Of a DNA stretch of 64,000 bases, positions 44,159 through 53,226 are shown piece by piece. Source of the DNA: Chitinophagaceae bacterium UBA2791 (GTDB taxonomy: Bacteria > Bacteroidota > Bacteroidia > Chitinophagales > Chitinophagaceae); assembly GCA_002352105.1 (NCBI GenBank), contig DEHV01000059.1, positions 41,786 to 105,785 of the forward strand, written 5' to 3'. Every line of letters begins with the position of its first letter. Positions within the stretch are counted from its first letter, which is position 1. The translations under genes and the position numbers were made by a program. The notes beneath the pieces are model-generated. The model saw nothing but the letters and a program-made list of their open reading frames with translations. It was not told where the DNA came from and did not search any database.

Positions 44159-46597
44159 TTAGCGATCTACATCAGGGATAACAACAACGCTCCTGAACTT
44201 TTTTTCGCTGTGCAATATGGCTATTTTCTCCAGGATTTCTTTTTTACACCTTGCCGTTAACCCCGCATCCTTGGGCAGCTTAAGCGATAGCTCCATCAGG
44301 TACTGCCCCCGGAGCCGGTTTACCACGGGCTCCGCAGGTCCCAACAGGTACCGGCCGTATAAGGGATGCAGCATATCGGCAAACCAGCGCGAAGCGGCTC
44401 CTGCTATCTCCTTTGATTTGTGCTTGAAAGTAAGCTGGATGAGCCTGGAAAAAGGAGGATAGAAAAAGCGTTTCCTGCCTTCGATCTCCAGTTGATAAAA
44501 CGCGCGATAGTCGTGCTGCTGTACCAGCTTCAATAGCGGGCGCCGGGTATTGAAAGCCTGGATAACCACCTTGCCCCGGGTATCCTTCCTCCCCGCCCTG
44601 CCGCTTACCTGCTCCATCAACTGAAACCCGCGTTCATTGACCCGGAAATCAGCAAAGCCCAGCAGGCTGTCGGCATCCAGTATGCCTACCAGGTGCACAT
44701 TCTCAAAATCGAGCCCCTTCACCACCATCTGCGTGCCCACCAGTATGTCTATACGCCGGTTCTCGAATTGCTGGATCAGCGTATCATGCGCATGTTTGCC
44801 CCGGACGCTGTCTACATCCATCCGGGCGATCCTTGCTTCGGGAAATAGCTCTTCAAGTTGCTCCTCTATCTTCTCGGTCCCGAAATTCTTCTGCGCAAAC
44901 TTATCGCTGCCGCAGGCCTGGCAACGGTATACCAGCGGATACAGCCTCCCGCAATAATGGCAATGCAGCTTATTGGTCTTTTTATGAAAGGTCAGGGTCA
45001 CATCACAGTCGTGGCAATGCGGTATCCATCCGCAAACCTGGCAGATCTGGTAAGGCGCGTACCCCCTGCGGTTCTGAAAAAGGATCACCTGCTTTTCCCT
45101 GCCGAGCGTGTCGGCGATGTCTTTCTTTAATGATTCCGTGACGATGGTCTTACTCCTGTTCTTAGCGTTGTCCTTTTGGGTATCCGCCAATGCTATTTCC
45201 GGGAGATGAACGCCTCCGAATCTTTCATGAAGTTCCACCAGGCCATACTTCCCATTGACCGCATTAAAATAGGATTCAAGCGAAGGCGTTGCGCTGCCCA
45301 GCAATACCCTGGCCTGTTGCTGTAAGGCATAGTAGATTGCCGTGTCCCTGGCATGATAACGCGGCGCGGGATCCTGCTGTTTATAAGAACTGTCATGTTC
45401 CTCGTCCACGATCAACAATCCCAGATCGGAAAAAGGGAGGAATAAGGCAGATCGCGCGCCCAGCACGATCTTCAGCTCCCCGCTCCTTACCTTGTTCCAT
45501 ATTTCAATGCGTTCGTTCTGGTTAAACTTACTGTGATAGATGCCGATATACCCGCCAAAATGCTTTTCCAGCCGGCGAATGATCTGCGAGGTCAACGCGA
45601 TCTCAGGCAGTAGGTAAAGCGTTTGCTTTCCCTTCCTCGTCATAGCTTCCATCATCTTGATATAGACCTGCGTTTTTCCGCTTGAGGTGATGCCATGCAG
45701 CAGACAGACCGAATGATCCTCCAGCAATTGATTCGCCTGCCTGAATGCAGATTCCTGGGCCTCGCTGAGTTGAAAATCTATATTGATGTCGCGGGGAAGA
45801 TACCTTAACCGGTCTACCTCCCTTTTCTCAGCTATCAAAATACCTTTTTCAATCAACCCCTTCAGCTGCGCATCCGAAGCGCCGCTTTTTTTTAGCAATG
45901 CCGCCTTGGACACCTCTCCATCCGCCTTTGACAGATGGATCCAGCTCAATAACAATTCCAATTGTTTTGCCGCCCGGCCCCAGTTGTTTAGTAAGTCCTC
46001 CAGCTTTTCTTCCGCTTCATAAGCCGGGCTCAATCGTATAAAGGTTTCTTTTTTCGGCTTATAACCTTCTTTCAGCGATTCCCAGATAAAGCAGAGCTTT
46101 TTTTCTATCAGCCTTTTGATCACCGGGTATACATGGCTCTCGTCCAACACCTGCTGCACTTCGGTGATCGCCAGCTCCTTTTTTAACAACAGCGCTTCCG
46201 CCACCAGGAATTCCTCGTTATCCAGCGAGGAAAAATCATCTCCAAATTCCTCGTTAAATACCAACAGGGTCTCGCTGCTTAGTTTAAAATGGGCAGGCAG
46301 CGCAGCGGCCATCACTTCGCCTTCGCTGCACATATAATAGGAGGCGATCCACTCCCAGAGCTTCAGTTGCATGGGAAAAACGATGGGCTGGCTATCCAGG
46401 ACATTCAGAATATCCTTGGTTTCAAAAGCCGTAGGGGCCTGCGTATGGAGCTGCTTGATGATGCCGGCATACCGCTTGTTCTTTCCCAGTTCAACCTCCA
46501 CCCTGACGCCCGGCTGAACGGCCTGGCTCAGGGAAGGCGGTACGGACCAGGTATAGTTTTTGGGCAAGGCCAGCGGTATGATGATCTCGGCATACAT
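44159..46597 (-). CDS. priA: Primosomal protein N' (PriA helicase)
   Basis: 812 residues from ATG at 46597; the frame also opens at GTG 46606. N-terminal 3'-DNA-end-binding domain (MYAEIIIPLALPKNYTWSVP), Walker A LLHGITSSGKTQVY, Walker B DEEHD, and the zinc module with eight cysteines (CQVCGWIPHCHDCDV; CHYCGRLYPLVYRCQACG) are all present. It restarts stalled replication forks. The gene is followed by murB and preceded by plsC, 66 bases upstream, all on one strand. Confidence 0.97.
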   Translation of the reverse strand: MYAEIIIPLALPKNYTWSVPPSLSQAVQPGVRVEVELGKNKRYAGIIKQLHTQAPTAFETKDILNVLDSQPIVFPMQLKLWEWIASYYMCSEGEVMAAALPAHFKLSSETLLVFNEEFGDDFSSLDNEEFLVAEALLLKKELAITEVQQVLDESHVYPVIKRLIEKKLCFIWESLKEGYKPKKETFIRLSPAYEAEEKLEDLLNNWGRAAKQLELLLSWIHLSKADGEVSKAALLKKSGASDAQLKGLIEKGILIAEKREVDRLRYLPRDINIDFQLSEAQESAFRQANQLLEDHSVCLLHGITSSGKTQVYIKMMEAMTRKGKQTLYLLPEIALTSQIIRRLEKHFGGYIGIYHSKFNQNERIEIWNKVRSGELKIVLGARSALFLPFSDLGLLIVDEEHDSSYKQQDPAPRYHARDTAIYYALQQQARVLLGSATPSLESYFNAVNGKYGLVELHERFGGVHLPEIALADTQKDNAKNRSKTIVTESLKKDIADTLGREKQVILFQNRRGYAPYQICQVCGWIPHCHDCDVTLTFHKKTNKLHCHYCGRLYPLVYRCQACGSDKFAQKNFGTEKIEEQLEELFPEARIARMDVDSVRGKHAHDTLIQQFENRRIDILVGTQMVVKGLDFENVHLVGILDADSLLGFADFRVNERGFQLMEQVSGRAGRKDTRGKVVIQAFNTRRPLLKLVQQHDYRAFYQLEIEGRKRFFYPPFSRLIQLTFKHKSKEIAGAASRWFADMLHPLYGRYLLGPAEPVVNRLRGQYLMELSLKLPKDAGLTARCKKEILEKIAILHSEKKFRSVVVIPDVDR

Positions 46598-46662
46598 ATA
46601 ATCCACGCAAGATAATTAATGTAGACCCAAATCGGGAGTAAGAAAAACAGCAGAAAATAAGA

Positions 46663-47424
46663 TTATTTACGGATCCAGGAAGCGTTATATGCTATCAGCT
46701 TTTTTTCCATAATGTCGTATACGCGTTTTTTTAATTCCTGCGTCTGCGAAACGGTCAAACCTTCCACGCTGACCTCTTCCAGGAATACCGTTCTTGACCT
46801 GCCGGGGGTAATTGAGAAAAAATATTCATAGCGCATCCTGTCGTACGAATCCAGGAATAACAAAGGTTTGATAGGCGTCTGCGTTTCAATGGCGATCCGG
46901 AATGCCCCGTCGTAAAACTCCTTTAACGGGCCATGGGTTTGATTGAAAGATCCTTCAGGAAACATGAAAATAGAGATGCGGCGTTTAAGGATGGATTTCA
47001 GTATCCTTACGCTTCTGGCGCGACTCTCCGTGCTGCTTCTGTCTACCGTAACAATGGCTTTTTTATAGATAAAACCGAAAAAAGGGATCCGCGACATCTC
47101 GGCCTTCCCCAGCGCCCGAACCGGCTGCCTGATCGATTTTACGATCACCGGCGAATCGAGATAAGAAATATGATTGGCGACAAAAATATAGGGTTTGCTT
47201 TTGTCGTGCGGGTGTTCATAAATGTTCCTGTGCCATATGCCGATAAGCGCCCACCAGCAATCGCCCCAAAACATACAGCGCCGGTAGATAAAATTTCCTC
47301 CTTTTATCTTTCCAAACAAGGACCCGATCGCAGCAAAAGGAAATACGCATAGCGTCAGCACGATGAACAACGCCATCGCATACAAATTATAAATAATCCT
47401 AATAACAAACTGAAAGAACTTCAT
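46663..47424 (-). CDS. plsC: 1-acyl-sn-glycerol-3-phosphate acyltransferase
   Basis: 253 residues. An N-terminal membrane region (about residues 8-35) is followed by the acyltransferase motifs NHISYLDSPV (HxxxxD) and MFPEGSFNQTHG (the EG block that binds the phosphate). It converts lysophosphatidate to phosphatidate at the inner membrane. Its promoter is at 47466-47496. Confidence 0.92.
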   Translation of the reverse strand: MKFFQFVIRIIYNLYAMALFIVLTLCVFPFAAIGSLFGKIKGGNFIYRRCMFWGDCWWALIGIWHRNIYEHPHDKSKPYIFVANHISYLDSPVIVKSIRQPVRALGKAEMSRIPFFGFIYKKAIVTVDRSSTESRARSVRILKSILKRRISIFMFPEGSFNQTHGPLKEFYDGAFRIAIETQTPIKPLLFLDSYDRMRYEYFFSITPGRSRTVFLEEVSVEGLTVSQTQELKKRVYDIMEKKLIAYNASWIRK

Positions 47425-47465
47425 AACTTATGCTAGCAATCGTTTTAACCTTTCCTTGTCTTTTT

Positions 47466-47496
47466 CAAATGTACCGGGGGGTATTTCGCAGACAAT
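47466..47496 (-). promoter_or_regulatory. Promoter of plsC (-33 ATTG and -7 TACATTTG)
   Basis: On the minus strand ATTG is followed by 19 bases and TACATTTG, the best full match to the Bacteroidota consensus (TTG, 19 bases, TAnnTTTG) in this window. It lies 42 bases upstream of the plsC start. Confidence 0.68.
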
Positions 47497-47603
47497 GTAC
47501 GATGCCTAAACGAAACTAAATACAGGATGCCCGGTTTAATTGCAGCATAGCAAATTTTACCTGCCTGATCCTGCCCGGCCTCGCCGAAATAAACTTAGTT
47601 TCG

Positions 47604-47611
47604 TAATTTTG
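47604..47611 (+). promoter_or_regulatory. -7 promoter element immediately before mtaB
   Basis: TAATTTTG, a perfect TAnnTTTG, only six bases before ATG 47618. If used, the mRNA has virtually no leader. Confidence 0.5.
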
Positions 47612-47617
47612 CCGGCC

Positions 47618-48892
47618 ATGTCGAACAAACGTACTGTTGCATTTCACACATTGGGCTGCAAGCTCAATTTCTCAGAAACCTCCTCCATATCCAGGCTTTT
47701 GGAAGAAGAGGGTTTTGAGAAAAAAAGATTTGACGAACCGGCCGACATCTATGTTATCAACACCTGTTCCGTTACCGACAACGCGGATAAGGAATGCCGT
47801 CACCTGGTGCGCCGCATCCAGCGACAGGCGCCGGAAGGCCTGGTTGTGGTCATGGGCTGTTATGCCCAGTTGAAACCGCAGGAAATTGCCGATATACCAG
47901 GCGTGAACCTGGTGCTGGGCGCGGCGGAAAAATTTAATATCGTCCAGCATATCCGGGAATTGACCAGCGCCGATTCGGGAAAGATATGCTCCTGCGATAT
48001 CGGGGAAGTGACGGGGTTCCACCCAACCTATTCGGGTAATGACCGGACGCGGTCGTTCCTAAAAGTGCAGGATGGCTGTGATTACAATTGTTCATTCTGC
48101 ACCATTCCCATGGCAAGGGGCAAAAGCCGGAGCGACGCCATCGGTAATGTTGTGCACACCGTTACACAACTGGCGGAAAAAGGGATCAGGGAAGTGGTGC
48201 TGACCGGCGTAAACCTGGGCGATTTTGGCAAGGGCGCCAATGGAAACAATACCCGGGAGCAGTTCATAGACCTGATCAAAACGCTGGATAATATTGACCC
48301 CATCGATCGTTACCGTATTTCTTCCATAGAGCCAAACCTGCTTACCGGCGAGATCATTGAATTTATCGCCAACAGCCGCAGGTTCATGCCTCATTTTCAT
48401 ATTCCCCTGCAAAGCGGCAGCAATAAGATCCTGGGATTGATGAGAAGACGGTACAGAAGGGAGCTGTACGCCGAACGCGTGTCGATGATCCGCAAATTCA
48501 TGCCCCATTGCAGCATTGGCGTTGACGTGATCGTCGGTTTCCCTGGCGAAACAGACGAGGACTTTATGGAGACGGTCGAATTTCTGGATTCCCTGGATAT
48601 TTCATACTTACACGTTTTTACTTATTCGGAGCGCGACAATACCCATGCCCTCAGCATCAAACCTGTAACCCCTGTAGCAGTCCGTAACGAACGCAATAAA
48701 ATATTGCGGAATCTTTCTTTCCGGAAAAGCCAGGACTTCAGCCGGCGACATACAGGCCAAACACGTAAGGTGCTTTTTGAGATCGGCAAACGGAACGGCA
48801 TAATGGAAGGGTATACCGATAACTATATCAAGGTAACCACGCCGCGCCGGGAGGAATGGGTTAACCGGATCGTAAACTGGAAGCTGGCCTGA
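47618..48892 (+). CDS. mtaB: tRNA (t6A37) methylthiotransferase MtaB
   Basis: 424 residues from ATG at 47618; the frame also opens at TTG 47540. The N-terminal UPF0004 domain carries three Cys for one 4Fe-4S cluster (HTLGCKLN, INTCSVTD, MGCYAQ), the radical-SAM domain has CDYNCSFCTIP, and a C-terminal TRAM-like part ends VNRIVNWKLA. It adds a methylthio group to t6A at position 37 of ANN-decoding tRNAs. Confidence 0.93.
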   Translation: MSNKRTVAFHTLGCKLNFSETSSISRLLEEEGFEKKRFDEPADIYVINTCSVTDNADKECRHLVRRIQRQAPEGLVVVMGCYAQLKPQEIADIPGVNLVLGAAEKFNIVQHIRELTSADSGKICSCDIGEVTGFHPTYSGNDRTRSFLKVQDGCDYNCSFCTIPMARGKSRSDAIGNVVHTVTQLAEKGIREVVLTGVNLGDFGKGANGNNTREQFIDLIKTLDNIDPIDRYRISSIEPNLLTGEIIEFIANSRRFMPHFHIPLQSGSNKILGLMRRRYRRELYAERVSMIRKFMPHCSIGVDVIVGFPGETDEDFMETVEFLDSLDISYLHVFTYSERDNTHALSIKPVTPVAVRNERNKILRNLSFRKSQDFSRRHTGQTRKVLFEIGKRNGIMEGYTDNYIKVTTPRREEWVNRIVNWKLA

Positions 48893-48991
48893 TTGCAAAA
48901 TCCCTATCTTTTTACGAAATTTGTGATAGGCGGTTGAATCGATGTAAAACCGTATGCTGTCATTATTGATAAACCAACCGCCTGGTCATTT

Positions 48992-49777
48992 ATGAAGGGC
49001 CTATCTTCTTATTTCTTTTACTTGCCGTATGGGGCGTGCCTGGCATTCCTGCTGTTATCCTGCAACAGGGAAAATAGCATTGAATGGGAAAGACCGGCCG
49101 ACCGGGGCGAGCTAAAGATCGTTTTTCAGCATGTGGTGAAGGATGCTCCGCTCAGTTTCGGAGACGAATACCTTAACGATTGGGGAGAACGCTACAATGT
49201 CCATTCCTTCAAGTATTATATCCATGATATACAATTGATCAGCGCTGAAGGAGACGCCGTTTCTGTGTCTTCAGACTATTTCCTGGTTGATGAGGGTCTG
49301 CCAGCCAGCAAACAACTTGAATTGTCGGCTCCCGAAGGCCTTTACAATGCTATCGTGTATACGATAGGGGTAGATAGCGCCCGAAACGTCAGCGGCGCGC
49401 AAACCGGCGCGCTGGATCCCACGCTCGGTATGTTCTGGACCTGGAATACCGGCTATGTTATGGCCAAACTCGAAGGCCATTCGCCGGCTTCGCCAGGCGT
49501 CAACCAGGAGTTCTCCTACCATGTGGGGGGATTTAAGTGGCCCTATATTACGATCAAGCAGGTAATGCTCCTGCCGCCCGATACGCAGGCCTTCGAGGTG
49601 TCAAAGAAAAAACTGAGCACCCTCAATATCCGTGCGGATGTGAATGCCTGGTTCAGCTATCATATTCCCATAAGGATCGCAGAGAACCCCGCTTCCCACG
49701 CGCCAGGCGAACTGGCTAAAAAGCTTGCCGATAACTACGAGGGAATGTTTTCAGTAAGCAGTATAAAGACTGAATAA
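48992..49777 (+). CDS. MbnP-family lipoprotein
   Basis: 261 residues with a lipoprotein signal (CLAFLLLSC, Cys27). The MbnP-like domain is recognised by ELKIVFQHVVKDAPLSFGDE, VHSFKYYIHDIQLIS, GVDSARNVSGAQTGALDPT and GMFWTWNTGYVMAKLEGHSP. The last is the conserved tryptophan region that holds copper or a modified Trp in relatives. MbnP genes usually precede a di-heme peroxidase (MbnH) gene, but none is found here, so it appears to be an orphan. Confidence 0.85.
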   Translation: MKGLSSYFFYLPYGACLAFLLLSCNRENSIEWERPADRGELKIVFQHVVKDAPLSFGDEYLNDWGERYNVHSFKYYIHDIQLISAEGDAVSVSSDYFLVDEGLPASKQLELSAPEGLYNAIVYTIGVDSARNVSGAQTGALDPTLGMFWTWNTGYVMAKLEGHSPASPGVNQEFSYHVGGFKWPYITIKQVMLLPPDTQAFEVSKKKLSTLNIRADVNAWFSYHIPIRIAENPASHAPGELAKKLADNYEGMFSVSSIKTE

Positions 49778-49988
49778 ACCCTGAGCAGGCAATTCCGGTA
49801 GAATTACTTAAAAAAAATGGCGTACCAGCGCTAAAGGCTAAGCGATAATGGGATTATGTAGTTTCTTTACGTCAATACCAGCTTATATGCCGATTCACCT
49901 GGCATAATCTACGGTCCATCGCAAAAGACATTGCCTTTGGAAGCGTTTCGTCGCATTTTTGTTCCGTAATCATTTAATCACAACAGAC

Positions 49989-50816
49989 ATGAAAAGAAAA
50001 ACGATTATCGCGGGGCTTTGTCTTTTATGTATGCAGGCGCCGCTGCTCTCCCAGAAGCCCCAGGCAATTAAACGAAACCAGATCGCTTCGTTTATGCCGG
50101 AGACGGCAACCGGCTCCTTACATCACTATATCGTTGAGCCGGACGGCGCGCTTTCTTTTTTTAAGCCCGGAGAAAAACCCTCGCCGGTTGCAGGAATAGA
50201 TAATGTAAAAGAGATCTGTTCCGGGCAATGGCATATCCTGGCGCTGAAAAATGACGGAACCGTTTGGACATGGGGAGCAGGAACTATGGGAAGGCTCGGA
50301 AACGGAGATACCCAAAATACCAGCGTCCCAATAAAGGTACCGGGAATTGAAAACGCTGTCGCTATTTCTTCTTACGAACAAACCTGCCTTGCATTGCTAG
50401 AAGACGGCACAGTAAAAGCAGGGGGTACAAATTACAAAGGGCAGCTAGGCAACGGCGGTAAAACAAATGCTCCGGGAACCTTCAGCGCTGTTCCTGTAAC
50501 GGTAAGCAGGGTAAAAAATGCCGTGGACATCAGCGCCCATGCGGTTTGTATTGCCTTATTAAAAGACAGCTCCATTATGGTTTGGGGATGGAATGAAGTA
50601 GGCGGTTTAGGGAGGAACAGAGGGTATGATTTTAACGTAGCCGATACTTTATCGCTGCCTGAATATACTGTAACCGCAAAGCATATTCCAACGGGTAAAA
50701 CATTAAAGTTAAGAACCGCATATGAAGGAGATTATGGCGACAGCATGGTTGCGGGATTTGAACCGGAGCTTAACTTTTGTTCCCGCTGCCTCACTATTCA
50801 GTTTACAGACCAATAA
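49989..50816 (+). CDS. Secreted RCC1-repeat protein
   Basis: 275 residues from ATG at 49989 (the longer frame starts with TTG). A signal peptide (to about LLSQK) is followed by three to four RCC1-type propeller repeats: GQWHILALKNDGTVWTWGAG, GRLGNGDTQNTSVP, EQTCLALLEDGTVKAGGTNY, GQLGNGG and DSSIMVWGWNEVGGLG. Seven repeats are needed for a closed propeller, so it is short. The last 70 residues leave the repeat pattern and contain FCSRC. Function is unknown. Confidence 0.78.
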   Translation: MKRKTIIAGLCLLCMQAPLLSQKPQAIKRNQIASFMPETATGSLHHYIVEPDGALSFFKPGEKPSPVAGIDNVKEICSGQWHILALKNDGTVWTWGAGTMGRLGNGDTQNTSVPIKVPGIENAVAISSYEQTCLALLEDGTVKAGGTNYKGQLGNGGKTNAPGTFSAVPVTVSRVKNAVDISAHAVCIALLKDSSIMVWGWNEVGGLGRNRGYDFNVADTLSLPEYTVTAKHIPTGKTLKLRTAYEGDYGDSMVAGFEPELNFCSRCLTIQFTDQ

Positions 50817-50868
50817 TTAAAAAGCTTTCTTTATTTTGTACTGAATAAACGCCGGTAATAAAAGTTTT

Positions 50869-51459
50869 ATGGATGATCGTTTTGCTATTCTTCTAAATTG
50901 GCTGCATAGCCGCCATATACATCCCACTGCAGACGATATGTATTTTTTGACGCAGCATACGGCCTATAAGCGGATCAAAAAAAATACCCTCATCATGAAA
51001 CAAGGACGTCCCGTAACCGAGTTTTATTATATCAATTCCGGCATTGCCCGTTTGTTCTTAAAGCATAATGACGAAGACATCACCATTGCATTCATCAATG
51101 CGCCCCAGTTTGCGTCTACTATTTTCTACCTGCTTAACGGTCAGCCCTCGCCGTTAGCGATAGAAACCTGTACAGAGATCAAGGCCCTGCAATGGACAAA
51201 AGACGACATCATAGCAATAAAAGAGCATACTTCGTTTGGAAACAAGATGGAGCTGGCTTTCATGGAACTGCTGCTGAACTGGAACTTTGAAAGAGAAGTG
51301 AGCAGGCTGATACATAGCCCGGAAGAACGGTACCGCATCCTGCTCGCGTCCGACCCGCTGGCGCTGCAGCAGGTTCCTTTAAAACACATAGCTTCTTATC
51401 TTGGCATCCACCAGGATAGTTTAAGCAGGATCAGAAATCGCCTCACCCGTAAAAACTGA
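50869..51459 (+). CDS. Crp/Fnr-family transcriptional regulator
   Basis: 196 residues. An N-terminal cyclic-nucleotide-binding beta-roll (TLIMKQGRPVTEFYYINSGI, then FASTIFYLLNGQPSPLAIET) lacks the strict Arg-Ser phosphate-binding motif of CRP, as is usual for Bacteroidota. The C-terminal winged helix contains VPLKHIASYLGIHQDSLSRI. The effector is unknown. Confidence 0.9.
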   Translation: MDDRFAILLNWLHSRHIHPTADDMYFLTQHTAYKRIKKNTLIMKQGRPVTEFYYINSGIARLFLKHNDEDITIAFINAPQFASTIFYLLNGQPSPLAIETCTEIKALQWTKDDIIAIKEHTSFGNKMELAFMELLLNWNFEREVSRLIHSPEERYRILLASDPLALQQVPLKHIASYLGIHQDSLSRIRNRLTRKN

Positions 51460-51636
51460 CAATGGTCAGTTTCGCGGGTAGATCAGCCCGGTAATTTTGT
51501 AAAATATTTTTCATGCTTGTTTACCGCGCGCCTTCCATTAAGGCAAAGCGCCGCCAGGTAAACGCAGGGGGCGTTTGTGCGTACCCGCGCCGTATCCACT
51601 CAGGTAAGTATTTATTATTTCTTAAAACAATTTGCC

Positions 51637-53073
51637 ATGTACAAGCTTATCATATCTTCCTTTTTTGTCTTTTTCCTTGCAAAGGGCCATACGCAAACCA
51701 TCGTAAAAGATACCCTGCCGCCTTCATTCGAGTGGAGCTTTCACCTGTTCGACGCGCCTTATATGATCGATGCCGCCAGAACGGAATCCATAAGGGGTAA
51801 TGACGGAGGCGCGCCTTTTGGCGGCAAGGTAAAAGCCGGGAGCTACGGCAAATTCTATCGTAACCTGAGCATGGAGCAGGCGACAGATATGGCCCGGAAT
51901 CTCCACGGCAGCCTATACTATGGGCATAATATACTATGGAATAAGTGGCTAAAGCCTACGAACACAAAAAAATACATTTTAAACCGGGCCCTGGCTAATA
52001 TCACAGCTCTCGGAACGGACTACCTGGCCATTAAGCTGCCTTACGGATTTGCTTTTCAACACGAAGAGTTTCACCGCGCAGTGATGACATCAAGGCATAT
52101 TTACAGCTATGACGAGGTTTGGAATTTTGGAAAGGGACTGGATATTGCCGTTACCCGGGTAAAAGACGAGGACCTGATATACCTGAAGAGACATTTTCCG
52201 GCAGACCAGGTACGGCTTTCGGCGGCAGGCGTGGAAGGCGAATACCGGTATCTGCAGCGGATGAGAGAAGACAACTTCTTCAGGCAGACAGGATACCCAA
52301 TGATAGGAATCTCGCTGTTGGGCACGCTTCATGCGATCAACTATGTGAACCTGCCTTTTGCCGAAAGATTCAATGCCATTACCGACAGCATCCTGAGCTA
52401 CGATAAAAATAATATCCTGGCGAGAGATTTTACGGGTTATGATTTTTCGGCATGGGTATATGATCTGTTTACGCCTGATGAACCTTATGAGGCGCGCGGC
52501 CCATGGCCGGGAGGCGCCGGCATCAAACGCCCCATAAAAGAATCCGACCTGACGCCGGAAATGAAAAAGTTTTTACGGCAAACAGGCAATATGCAATACC
52601 TGAATTTAGTATCGCCATTCATGATCGGCATTAACAGGATCCAGCTTAAACCCGGGTACTATTTTAATTTTGCCCTGCGCAGCGTTCCTACTTCATTTGG
52701 TTATTACGCTGGCGGCGATTTCTTCCTGGATATCAACAAGCGCCAGATGATGGTAGGCCTTGGCCTCAATAAAAGCAAAAACTTGACGCTTCCCGCCGTA
52801 GAGTTGAGGTATTATGAACTCATAAAGAAGGAGAATGCCCGGTTCAATACCAGCGTACAGTTGTCGGCATGGATGCAGCCCAAAGACCACCTATTCGCCG
52901 CCGGTAAAGCCGATTTCGGAATGGCCCTGGGCATGCAGCCTCGTTATGCCGTCACTAAACGATTTTCCATACTGGCAGATCTCTCGCATAAGACGAAAGG
53001 CTGGATGTTCGGCAATCCCTATCTCGACAGTAAATTCAGTGGAAGGATTGGTTTTAGTCTGAAAACCCGTTAA
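51637..53073 (+). CDS. Secreted HExxH-containing protein with barrel-like C-terminus
   Basis: 478 residues from ATG at 51637 (the frame opens earlier at GTG 51577). A signal peptide (KLIISSFFVFFLAKGHTQ) is followed by an alpha/mixed region with FAFQHEEFHRAVMTSRH: H142-E143-E144-F145-H146, a HExxH zinc motif, and downstream VRLSAAGVEGEYRYL with E200/E202 as possible third ligands. From about residue 330 the chain has alternating strands (YYFNFALRSVPTSFGYYAGG, FSGRIGFSLKTR) like an outer-membrane barrel. I know no named family. It could be an outer-membrane-linked metallopeptidase; unproved. Confidence 0.72.
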   Translation: MYKLIISSFFVFFLAKGHTQTIVKDTLPPSFEWSFHLFDAPYMIDAARTESIRGNDGGAPFGGKVKAGSYGKFYRNLSMEQATDMARNLHGSLYYGHNILWNKWLKPTNTKKYILNRALANITALGTDYLAIKLPYGFAFQHEEFHRAVMTSRHIYSYDEVWNFGKGLDIAVTRVKDEDLIYLKRHFPADQVRLSAAGVEGEYRYLQRMREDNFFRQTGYPMIGISLLGTLHAINYVNLPFAERFNAITDSILSYDKNNILARDFTGYDFSAWVYDLFTPDEPYEARGPWPGGAGIKRPIKESDLTPEMKKFLRQTGNMQYLNLVSPFMIGINRIQLKPGYYFNFALRSVPTSFGYYAGGDFFLDINKRQMMVGLGLNKSKNLTLPAVELRYYELIKKENARFNTSVQLSAWMQPKDHLFAAGKADFGMALGMQPRYAVTKRFSILADLSHKTKGWMFGNPYLDSKFSGRIGFSLKTR

Positions 53074-53198
53074 CAGGGACATCCGCATTAAATATCATTA
53101 CAACAAATACAAACATATTATCGCAAGAGTTAATAAGAGTTAAAGTTTAATAAATAATTAATGTTTTTTTCGCTGATCCGCTAAGAAAAAACTTTCCT

Positions 53199-53226
53199 AT
53201 TGTTTACCTTTGCGCCAGTAAACAAT
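53199..53226. promoter_or_regulatory. 28-bp dyad over the second RND operon start, candidate operator
   Basis: ATTGTTTAC (53199-53207) and GTAAACAAT (53218-53226) are perfect 9-base arms around a 10-base spacer. The dyad covers the -7 element TACCTTTG (53205-53212) and ends within the ATG at 53225. Binding of a dimeric repressor here would stop initiation. The regulator is not among the adjacent genes. Confidence 0.65.
53205..53212 (+). promoter_or_regulatory. -7 promoter element of the second RND operon
   Basis: TACCTTTG matches TAnnTTTG perfectly, 12 bases before ATG 53225, giving a very short leader. Confidence 0.55.
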
